From: Acanthaster planci
Taxonomy: Eukaryota > Echinodermata > Asteroidea > Valvatida > Acanthasteridae
Direction: 5' to 3'
NCBI RefSeq assembly: GCF_001949145.1
Contig: NW_019091364.1
Coordinates: 1,310,691-1,374,690, forward strand
DNA: 64,000 nucleotides
The notes below the pieces were generated by a model. It was given only the letters and a program-made list of their open reading frames with translations. It had not been told where the DNA came from and made no database searches. The position numbers and the translations under genes are program-made. Below, in pieces: positions 27,301 through 39,300 of the stretch (the stretch's first letter is position 1; each line of letters starts with the position of its first letter).

Positions 27301-30300
27301 ATCTAAGAATTTTCCACAATGATTTCTGCAAAGTGCTTTCCTAGTAATTCACAGACAGTCAAAGGTACTGACATTCCAAGTCGTCGGCAAGATCTTGAAG
27401 AGATAGCCTTAATTGAAAGCTAGTATTTACTGGCTGTTTTAGGCGATATACCTCGCTCAATGGGGCGGCTGCTAATTGCCTTGTACGTCGCAAAGCAAGA
27501 TGTAATCACCCCGTCACGCTGGCCGGCAAGCCAGGCTACTGCCTGTTACCCGCCAGCCGCTTCCCATTAACACTAATCTTATCTGATTGCCCTGTAACTA
27601 ATTGCAGAAACATCGGTTTTTATTGGACGGAAATTAAGGAATCAGGCCCCGATGCAGCATCGTGTGTGGGTCTGCATTTAATTGGTTGAGAGCGAGTGAA
27701 CACCAGCAGGGGCCGGATACAAAACCCACGACTAATGGCTGCTTTGTCAGTTTGTATTGCAGATAATACCTGATAAATCCACTTAATTTGGTGTCTGAGA
27801 ACACTGGCACGCCATTGCCTTATTTTGGGCTCAGCGCCCTACTTGAAAAATTTGTTCATTTACCGTGCGTGGTTTGTTAAATACTAATTTTGAACAAAAG
27901 ATGATTACAGTTGGGAAAGAGTGTTATTGTATTGTCCCTTGCATCACAAACTTGTCCTGTGGATTCTCTAAAGAGACATGAAATCATGCTGGTCAAGAAC
28001 AGTTGTTTTCACTTGTAAATACAGAGAAAGCTCACACATGCCTTTGTGAGCAAACATCCTTCCTCAGAGGAGGTACTCATGTGTTTTTCATGTCATTCCT
28101 TTACTGATTTTCATCACCCTGAATTTGGGATCTAGGGCTGTGCATGCATGTTCCCATCCCAGGGTGCATGTTTTCTTTTCCCTTTGGAGCCCCGCAATTC
28201 CAGCAAAGAGCTGGAACTCAATTGCCATTGAAAGAAATCTCCTCTTACATAGAGTTTGTCCAATTACTTTCTGCATCCTCTCAACACTCCAAACACAGAA
28301 CCTCGACAGTGTCACATATTGTCAGATACAGACAGTTTCAATTGCTGAGTGTAATCTGGATTTGTGTAGGATACCAACTTGATCCACCTTGCCTGGTATT
28401 CTTTTGTCCCTTCACCTGGGCCTTCTGATATTTATGGTTTGAATCCAGCAAGGTGAATTCGACTTCTGCTAGTTTTTTTTTTGAAAGATACATGTTTTAA
28501 TTTTTTAGATTTTATTTTTATGTCTGTAAAGGTAAGCCCAGTTTTAGCTAAAAAGGCATGGTTATCACATGCATTCCTCGACAGATTCTGTAGATTTATC
28601 CAGAGTAACGTCGGATTTCCTTCTGTCTTGGAGACATCTACAAGTTCTCCTTCATTCCTTCCAGATGGATACAAATATGAACATGTCTAGTGCACAAGAT
28701 AAGAATAATGTGAATCATATCTAGGCCCATATGTCTGTATGTATTTCATATCATGATGGTGAGTCACTAACGCATCCGGGCTGTACGATTGGCACGCCGT
28801 GCCGCGAGTGTGCCCCGCTTGTACACAGGACCACATTGTCCCATGACAAGAGCCAAGCACACGGTGATGTGGCAGACTATCAAATGTGTGCAATTAATAC
28901 AGATCCTGGGGCCGCACATTCGTTGGCAAACAGGTGATTATGTTGTGCTGTCTCGAGGAGTCGCCCAAGGCTGAGCAGGTTTTCCTAGAGCGGCACGGAG
29001 AGCCCAGGAATAGCAAGTTTTTAACAATTGTATGTCAGTTTTGCTGCAAGGAAGTCTAAATTTTCTGATCAGCATTGAGCAGTTGTCTGAATCTTAAATT
29101 AATGAGACAGTCAAATTAACTTTTTTTTTTTAGAGCTAGCGGACACGTGTGGCCTTGCGTTGGGTGTCTACTCAACCATTTTTCCTAAAGCAAGGACTAG
29201 TCCCAGTTCATCTTGTCCAAATACTGAACATGCTTCAGATTGCTATGAAATTGCCAAAACTTGTCCATTTTCTGTTCATGATAGTTCTTCCTGTTCTGTT
29301 TATATGTGCAGATATTTGGCAAGAGGACACAGGCTGGCCAGGGCGGCAGTGTTGCATCAACGCTCGAGCTGGTCAGTGCCATGCTGCCTGTATGCAAGTG
29401 AGTATAGTACATCACTACTGTATTTCCATTGTACTAGGTAAACTCAGAATCATTATGCCTTCACTTGGACAAGTGGCTGCAGTGAGCAGTTGACATTAAT
29501 AGGGAATGTTGGCAGGTGAACAAGTGACTTTTCATTTGGGAAGTCCTCACAAATTGCAGGTGGCTTCAACCAAACTAGCAAGTGACCAAAATGAATGAGG
29601 GAATACTGTCACTGTGATTATCCAGTGACCAGGATAGAAAGGAGGCGAATATGAACACTTAATAATAACTGCATGCTACCATACTCCAGGTAAGAAATAT
29701 TTACCAAATTGATGGCAGCAATAGGTAAGAATGACCCTTTATTATCTAGGGCTGTCCACTAGGTTTCAGAACTAAAGCTTCACAAATTTTTTAAATTGGA
29801 AATAATGATAAGAGGACCCTTCATACACATAAATTTCTATTCAATTTTGGTAACAGGACCATTAATTTAGTTCAGGTAAAAATCCAGCCAACAGAAAACA
29901 CACCTAGAATTTGAGTGACATTGTGGAGATAACCCCAGGGGGCCAAGTGATGGAGTTTGACAGATCGGCACTCAAGGGGGGTCTATGCGCAAAGGCTAGG
30001 GGTGTGACAGAGGGGTGACACCCTGGTGTGACTGATACCTCTTAGTGTCTGGATTTGTAGCACTAGGGGTGCAGAGGAGAGGCACCTGGGTTGGGCCTCA
30101 AAATCCTCAAGTATTTTGCCAAAGGGAGGCAGGATTTTTGTTCACAATCAAGCCCAGCATTTCCTCACCTTTCAAGACAAATCCTCGTGCGGGAGATTGT
30201 GGGTAAATTTCTTTTTGCCAACAGTTTCATGGTTCAGGAAATTATCTTGTGGAAGCCACTTTGCCATCCCAATTCGTTCAAACTATGCTAGTGTTTTTGA

Positions 30301-33300
30301 TATATAAAGTCACTTTTCAGGATATTAGCCATTGTTGGATCTTGTCACTGTATGTGGCTTCCCCTCAATAAAGAAACAATTTGTTGTCAGTCCCCCCAAT
30401 CAAATTTCTGACCCAACAGCACAATGAAATGAGAATTTTTTTAATGAAACGTCCCACACTCATGAAGTTTTAAAACAAATGTTGTGGGAGATGCCGTGCA
30501 GTTGTTTTGTCAATTCCGGGTGATTCCAATTGGAATTGGATTTCTTCCTTGAATGTGCGTATATTGAACTTAAGGGAACAGCACAACCTGCTCCAGTTGC
30601 TTCAGTAACTGCCTTCCCATCAAATGAAATATACATGTATGGTCTGAAAATGCTGGTTTTCAATTCTGTGGACGTGAAGTGATTTACTATCATCCTTCAA
30701 CTTCCTCAGAAAAATTTGGCGCTCGTTGGGTCTTTACCCGCTGCTGTGATTTGTGCTGTGCGAGGCTACTTGGTGGCAATTACTCACTGATTTATGGTCC
30801 AATAATGGAACGGTTATTTGATGACTCAATGTTTCTCAGGAAAACTGAGCCTGGAGAAAGCTTTGTAGCGAACCTATCCAGATGAGTGTTTATTCTCTCC
30901 CCTTTTGTTTCCCCAGAGAAAATCAAAAATTTCATCCTGTTCAGTACAAAAAAGAAATATTGTTTATTGCAGCCCAAAAGATTTATGTGCCGCGACTGCT
31001 TGATTGTGGTCTTGGATGTGATAAATAATTACAAGACTGTTGATATTGAGTAAATATTCTGACCAAAAGACTGTAACTTTATCACAATACATGGATAGTG
31101 AGGCTCTTTGAATTATTGGTTTTCTGCTCAAGATGTATGGAAGACAGACTTCAAAACATACCTTCCTCTTTCTTAACCAGCGGTTCTTCACACAAGAGAT
31201 GAATTTATCGAATTTGCCCGCAATATTCTCTCAATGTCATCCACACCATCCAGCAAAAGGGCCATCATATTTAATTTCTACTTACTGTTGAAACAGATTA
31301 AAGCTTAAAATTGGGAAAATTGGTAATTTTTCCTGCACCTTTTTTCAAGCTGGTGGATTATACAGTCTGAAATAAATTTTTATAAAATACACGTCTGATC
31401 TTTCCAGTTTCCTGCCAAAAAATGAAGATTGGGTCAAAATGAAAATTTTCAAGATCTGTTTTGGGACTCCCGAATGCATTGACAGAAAAAAAGTGTGAGA
31501 TTTTCAAAGTGGCAGCATAAGTGTGGTTGCATAAATGTCCTGACACTAGTCTGAAGTTCATACCCTCCATCAGATCAGAAATAGTTCTCCACGGGAGCCA
31601 GACCAAAACCAACAAACTCTCCATTCCCTCTCTGAAATCCACCACCAAAGTCAAGCCCAGAGTCAGCTGTTGTGTTTATAGATCTGTCCTGCTCACCGCA
31701 GGTGGCAGGAGTATGTCCTGGGCAGGCTGCAGAGACAACCGCAGATCACGTTTCGCGCTCTGGGTTGGGGGGATGGTGGTGGTGGAGAAAAGGCAGTTTG
31801 GTTGTCGGCTTCTCTTAGAGGCTGGTGCAGCTCACGAAATGTCAGAGGGTTAAACATCCAGAGGAGGGACAGGGAAGACTATAATGAACAATTTGTCAAC
31901 CTCCTGGATGGAGGATATTAGGGAAAGGGGAAGGGGGAGGTTGGGGATCTTGATGTAAGGACTGGGATGGATGGTGTGAAAGGGGAACAAAAGAAAGTTT
32001 GAAAAACATCGGAATCAGCTTCTTCTGGGTTTTCAACAGAGACACTGCTTGAGGGAAGACATCTGCGAAAGGTTCCTTCTAATTTTCAAAATTTTCTTTT
32101 TACCTCAAAATGTACCTGGTGGCGAATTGTAATAATATCCTTCACCCTCCAGGCACCTGTTGGAGAACACAATCAGCACTGAATAAAAGCTCTCAGTTGG
32201 ATGGAATAAAATCTGGACTTTAACAACAGAGCTGGCATTAGTCCTTCCATTTATCATAACCAAAATTGTCAAAGAATGGGGTCTAGTAAAGGAAAGATAG
32301 AAAGAAAGTGCTCCTGGATTTGCTGTTAGTCAAATCGGTCAAGTACCACTCATACACAACTCCAACGTGATGTGCTGGCATGAAATCATTTCCTTTTCAC
32401 GGTTTATTTCTGTCGTTGCTGCAGGCAAGTTCCTTCTCGGAAACATCTTCAGCCTGCCTGAGACACGAAGAGGTAGGAAGTCCATCCATGCCACTTTCTA
32501 CACATGTTGAAATGTTTTACTTTTGTGTGAAATATCGCCTTGCAAAGTTACCTTTAATTGAAGTGACCAAATCTTGGAAACCGTAAACAATGACTCAGAA
32601 AAATTGCGCTTGTTTCATGTGCTTTTGAACTGTTGATCAGAGGTAGTTCTTTCTTTTTTTTGATACAGCCTTCATTGTTCCAGTGCCTGGACAGATTTGA
32701 AAGTAAGTCTAGCTTCTTGTTTCATCCAACATATTCATTAGTGTTACAAAAGTTTAAATGAGCCAGGTCTTTCAAGAACATTAAGCACAAACCTCAACTG
32801 TGGATTGCTCTTCCCAATGACCTCTGATGCGCTTCATTAGGCATGCACTGTTGGAACACCACACTGGCTCATTGAGGTTTGACTTACAGAGGATTTGGAG
32901 CAAAAAGAAGAGACGTAAGAGACCAGCCGATGTTTTCCACTGATTTTTACCCCTTGTTTTAAATTCCCCCTTACAGAGAAGGAAGATTGCTGCAGACATG
33001 CCCCAGTAGCTTCTCAGTGTCGTCAGAAATGCGAGGCCATATTTGATGCAAGCACACCTACTGAGGAGATGTCACTGGACGTCTCCATAAATTGCCGGTC
33101 AAACGGTCAAACAGTCATCCAGTGTGTGGAGAACTATACTTTGGTGGCCATTCCAGCCAGAGATCCTCGGGACAGTAAGAAGGATTTCAGTTTGTAATTT
33201 GAAATGTTCTGGTGTCAAGTCTCAAATCATACAAGGAAAATTTTGATCTTTGGTTTTAAATCAAATTACTCTATTAAATTAGTGAAAATTTTTCAAAAAG

Positions 33301-36300
33301 TGCATGTTGTCACCTTAAACACGTAAAGTACTAACTTTGCACCAGCACCTTTGGTGTAAATTTATTTCTACACTATAATATGTGGCTGTTCCAAGTGCCA
33401 AGTCTAGAACCAGAGATGATCATAAGGAGATCATGTAGACTTGTGAGCATAAAGTTTAGAACCTGTCAATAAGAAGCTGAGGTGAACAGGCTTTCTTGAT
33501 GTCCGATTGTCATTGGTGCATTTTAGCATGTTTGCCAACATGCCTGTACCACATCACCAAGAACTCTAACGTCTACTTCCTTCAGGTCTCCATTGCTGTG
33601 AGCGGTCTCATAGTTCTGCTTGTAAGGAGATATGTCGGCGTGCCCACATCAACCTAACTTCAGAGCGTGACATCGTGGATTCGTTGCTAGAAGCGTGTGG
33701 GCCCATCCAGCCACACGAAGGCATTTGGAATTGCTTTTTCCTCAATTCAGGTAACTTTCTGATTTCTGTTTTTGGAGGGGGTGTAGTGACTCGATTTGAA
33801 AGTGACAAGGCAGGGACCTGGTCACCGAATAGTGGAAATGGACATTAGTTTGAACAGGGTTCACATGTAATGTAACAAGTGACTGTGTATTTTATAGGGT
33901 CCCAAATTGCGCAAGACAGCCCCCTACCTAATCCCAGTGCCATGGATGGAGCCAAGCTTCAATGCTGCCAGAGGGCTGTCAGTGCAAAGTGTAGAGAGAT
34001 ATGTGTCAAGGTAAGACATCAATTCTTCCATTATTTGATTGAGCGACGCATTGATTAGGTATCCGCTCCAGGCAGAACAAGAGAGGGTGTACTCACCGCA
34101 TAGGCGTGCCATGAGGTGCGCAAGTATATGTGCGTTTGATGCGGAGCACGCTGAGTACGCGTGACTAATTTACTCCGGAATGTATGGTCTTTGCGTACAT
34201 GCAGAACGCGTGCAAGAACCCGCTTGTAACCACCTGTCTTTCTTTCGCCGATTGGGGGTGCACTTCAGCTCGGAGGGGGGATAGCAGACGTGTCTTTGAC
34301 TAGACATTGAAGTTCTCTTGCTTGTCTTAAGTATGAATTTATGGAAGTATGGAATGTGAAACCTATAAAATTTAAAAAGGAATCAGAGATAATTATCCTA
34401 TAAATGGAACTGATCTGTGATGACCGATCGATTCCCAATCACACTTTGACCGCTGATTGATTGATAAATTTTCCAGCTGTACAGTACATCCTGGTCAACC
34501 AAGCAGAGCTGGAACAACTTTGACGAGCACTGCCAGTATCAACCCATGGAGGTCTCTCTACTCACATGTCTTGCAGATGGTCAGTAGTATCACCTATTGC
34601 AATTTTTATCCAGCACCCTTGTTTGCAATAATACAGCCGTCCATCTTCTTCCTCTTTCATGTTATGTGCTAACTTCATGCGGTCGAAGACTGAGGCAAAT
34701 TGTTGGGTGTGCAGCAGTTTGTGGATGGAGTGCATAGCTCACTGTTAATTCTACTGTAGAGTCCTTTCTATTGTATACTTTGTTACTGTTTCGCATTTCA
34801 CAAGAATTTGAGGAAAGGTTGAATTTTAAGTGAAACATTTGTGATAGACCTGGAGTTTTGAGTAGTCTGTATAGTATTTACATTCAGCCAATGTTTAGGT
34901 ATGACTGATGCTTCTTTGGCAGTGTTTTATTCAAGTCCATCATAAGTCCCTGGAAGTCCATTACAAGTCGTTCAGTCTTGGGCCAATTCACAAGCTATTC
35001 CAATGAGCTGCGACAAAAGCATTACTTTGTCAATGTTCACCCTGTTACTTACGGCTGGCCTTGTGAAGGGACTTGTGAAAGGACTTGTGATGGACTCAAA
35101 TACAACACTGTTCTGTGGGAAGCTGGAAGTTCTGTTTTCAAGTTTAAAGTAGCAAGTTTGCTTTTCTATCATGCTCAGTTCAAGAGCCGTGCCAGCCAGG
35201 ATGCAGTGGGCTGACGTACTGTACCAACTTCAACAACAGGTAAGCAAACAGTCAGATATCTCAATCTTTCATGAAGAAAAGCATTTCGAATGTATCTCTT
35301 TGCTGATTTTATGTGACTTTGTTAAATATAATTTTTGACGTCCATCTTTTCAGTAATGTTAACCCTAACACTCCTCAGTCCTCCAACAGGTGAAGGATTG
35401 GGGAGTGTTAGGGTTAAAGATAATTTTATTTCCTGTTCCCTAAACAGCATGATTGGTGACACTTGTTCAATTCCCCTAATTAATTGTTGTCCATCACATT
35501 AATAAGAATCTTGTTACATCTTCTCCAGACCCACGGACCTGTTCCGTAGTTGCTCAGCCCGCTCAGACGGTGGCGCAGCCAATGACATGCAGCTGTGGAG
35601 TGAGGGTTCCATTCACATGCCCTTCATGAACATCCCTGTCTTGGACATTGCCGAGTGCGAGTCGGAGATGTGGAAGGCCATAGCGTGCACCTTGCAGGTC
35701 AAGCCTTGCCACCCAGAATCGCATGTCAACATGATATGCAAGTAAGTCTGGACACCAGTGACTTATTTGGCTGCGTCTGAAGCAGACATCGTTTCCTATG
35801 GCTATGGCTTATCAGTTGGCACGTGAATGGTGAAAACAACAGCTACTGCCTCAAAAACCCCCAAACTGAAGTCCCACACAATCTCATTTGTTTCAACTGC
35901 TGAAAAGATTGGATTTAAATATAATTATGAAGAGAACTGAATCATTCGGAGAGCCATATTGAAAAATTTCAGATTGAAATATTTTGTGTGTCTGACTCCC
36001 TTCTAATACTAAATGCCTCTCACATTTTTGCCATACGTCTGACTCAATTTTAAATTGCTTTGATTCCAAGACTGACTGTAATTTGAAGTTGTTGGTTTTT
36101 TTGTCAGGGCGGATTGCATCCACATCTTGAGTCGATGTATTGATCACTCTCGTCTCACCAAGGGTCTGACGGCACTGGGCTTATGCAACATCCTGTCTCC
36201 AGCTGACAGGCACGCACCTTGCATTCCACTCACTGAATACCTTGGTAAGTATTGACATTCATTTCCTGTCAGCTTAGTTCTGTCACTGGCTTCAGTCATT

Positions 36301-39300
36301 GGGGGCCATGGTACCATCTTTGGGGAGGGGGGCGATCATGAGAGCAGCTGATGATTTGATGCTTATGGCTTTTGCTTACAGCGGGGCCAACTGACCCCTC
36401 CCCTCAGCGATGGGCCTGTATGAGCTTGAAGCAGGTTCAAATTATGCACCAGTAGCATGCATTATATTGTATCAACCATTGCTATCTGGTGTGATATTCT
36501 CATTGCTGCTACAGATTACCCTTGGCTCTTTTTTCCCCTGAGGACCCCTTTGAATGTGGACCAAGTACTGTCAAAATACACATCTTCCATAATGTTCATT
36601 GTCGGGGTAGTTTGGTACAGTTTATCATGCTCAGTAGCTCTGTAGTACAAGGAATAAGAACAGGTGAACGTTTGCCTTGTCCTTTTGTCTTCCAATACAT
36701 ATCATGCAGGAGAAATGACACCATTGTTTCAACCTACAGATGCAGGTGCACGAGAGAACAAGAATGACGAGATGACGGTACCGTGCCATAGCGATCCCTG
36801 CAACAACGAGACCACGGGTTTCAGTGGAGTCTGTTCCATCAATCGTGGGCTGTGCGGTTACGGCCAGACGTGCACGCAGGCAAAGTGCACCCCCGGCTGC
36901 CGGCTAGGGGATGCCTCCACGTTCCTAGTGACCCGCGGGAGTCACGTCCGACTGCCGGAATCGGCTGACAACCTGGCCTGCTACAAGGCCTGCACTTGCA
37001 GTGTGAACGGAATTTTGGAGCACTGCCAGCCGTTGCAGTGTGAGACCATGGAACCCTGTACCCACAATGGCCAAAGGAGAGGTAAGCTGTCTAAATTTTT
37101 AATTTGTTAGATACTACCTCTGCATTTTTCGTTCGGTGAATTTTGATATGAATCAGCCTATCCACAAGCTGGAAACCATGTCGAAACTCAATACAAGCGT
37201 TATAAAGAAACTGTGGTGTATACCGGAGAGCTTCAGAAATTCACACAAGGTTCATCACATGCTGTCTAGACAAGTTACAGGCTATTCAAAGGCGTTCTTT
37301 TGGCAGTTTGACTTGGAAAATTGACTTGTGACTTGCCACTGGATAGAGTATTGACTTAAGCATTGACCAGTGATTGGACATTGGATAGAGTATTGAATTC
37401 ACATTTGTGATTGGACATTGGATAGAGTACTGACTTGAGGGGTGCATTTGTGCGGTTACCCCTGTTAACATGAGTATGATGCGTGTGCATTACACTTGGG
37501 TGCAGGAGTAATACTCAGCCTTAAGCTGGCTGTACTCTAGCTGTTCCAGCACTCAGGAGAATACTGGTGTTAACAGGAGTAGCTTGAATGCACCCAAGCA
37601 TTGACTTGTGATTGGACATTGGATTGAATTGACCACGTTACTTAGAAAACCGTATTTTCTCTCAGAGCATGGAAGCCACTACAAGATCAGCTGCAATCAC
37701 TGCGTGTGCTTCAATGGTGTCGAGACCTGTTCCAGAAGACAGTGCCCCATTAACCTGGATGCCCATCCTGATGCCAGTCAACATTACTCCACACTGCCTT
37801 GTAAATGCACTGACCAGTACGTGCCGGTGTGCGGGGCCAACGGACGCACATACCCGAGTGCCTGTACCGCTAAGTGAGTGATGGGTGTTAGTGTAAAATG
37901 GGTGTGTCAACTCAAGGGTTGAGTGTGTCACTTGGCAAATAGTAATATATGGAACAAGATGATGGGTCCTTAAAGGAGAGCGTGTTTAGAATCGGTAATT
38001 CTGGCTTTGTTGTTTAGCTTAGAAAGTCAATCAAGCTTTGAAATTAAATTTCACAATTTCATATCAACCTTTGTTTAAATGGCAGGTGTGCAGCTGACCT
38101 AGAGGACAATCAGTCAGAGTTTGGGACTTGTGACTCGTTTGACAACCCCTGTGCAGACAACCCATGCCAGGCTGATGAAAGGTAAGCAAACAGAGGGCGC
38201 TATTCATTTGTAACAGCAAGAGCTTTAAAAAGAGAGAGTAGTGCCAGCTTCAGGCCGTGTCCGAAAAGGGCTTCCAGAGCTACGGCTAGGTCTGTTGTCT
38301 ACGTGACTCCACACATTTCAAATGGAGCAAAGACCTAGACCTAGCTCTAGACAAGAGATTTGGATGCAGCCTCAGAGTTTGGAATGGAAACAGTGTCTGT
38401 TCATCATGTCTACAGTCGAGCGTCCGTCTATTGTATACCAACTGTCCATGTGCACTGGCCCATACACCTGCAACTTTGTTTTCACCAAGGTGACCCTTAT
38501 GTCGCAGCGCTCTCTATACATGACTCTGGTCTTGTGAATCGTTTTACTTGGCCATGGCTTAAAGTTAGTGTTGGTAGTGGCTGCAGACACTTCCCATACG
38601 GTCAAGTGTAATTTCAAACCACAGCTAAGTATTTTGGACATGACCTTTCCTAAATCTTTTCTGTAAACCAGGGAAACTGTCATTCATAATGGGCATTATT
38701 TATGGGAAATAAATTTCAGTAGAGAGTTTGCAAATATTTGCGGTGAGGTGTTCGCTAGCATGAGAGGAGAGGCAAAAGATGCAGTAAGAGAATTACAAAA
38801 CTGTTTTGTAAAAATACCGCCACATGAAAAAAACCACGTTTGTGAAAGGACTTGGCTCTTTCCCAGTTTCTTTAATTTCCTTCTGGATTTAGTTTTAGAT
38901 GTACGTATCAAAATGCTTGCCACCAAATGACTTGACTTCAAGCATAGTACCTTGCTCCGTGTTTCAAGTAATGCTGATTGATCTTCTGCGTTGTTTTTAT
39001 AGGTGTGTGGTCAGACGGCAGGTGTGTCTCAGCATCAACTATGCCGACTGTCCACAGTATGAGTGTAGTAAGTGGTTACTTGGAGTGAAGCCTACCCAGT
39101 GTTGTAACTAAGGGAGGGGGGGGCATGTGTCCTCCCCCAGGAAATCAGAGAGGGAAAGCATCTGGAGATAGTCCAACTTAGTGTTTTCACTATTACCAAA
39201 CCCACTGAGTGGCCCTGTGCAAAATATACCCCAGTTTTGCCCCTGAACTTAACCCAGCTTGGGCCTTCATCTCAGGTCTCCAACTTCATCTACATATTGA

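Larger units (their letters stand above)
11062..29311 (+). other. RECK intron (18.3 kb)
   Basis: The largest intron. No gene is supported inside it. Candidate regulatory blocks, less repetitive and richer in GC, lie at about 12000-12330, 18000-18420, 21000-21290, 23840-24080, 27430-27830 and 28740-29000. The rest is AT-rich sequence with homopolymer runs and ACATGT words and without a recognisable autonomous transposon. Confidence 0.8.
37082..37665 (+). other. RECK intron (584 bp) with tandem repeat split by a MITE
   Basis: Holds an irregular tandem repeat (37321-37439) that resumes at 37596-37633 on the far side of an inverted-repeat element (37440-37595). The order suggests insertion of the element into an older repeat array. 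Confidence 0.75.

Noticed and set aside
35359-35417. Interstitial telomere repeat
   Set aside because: Only a single CCCTAA unit on each arm; the structure is a hairpin, not an array.
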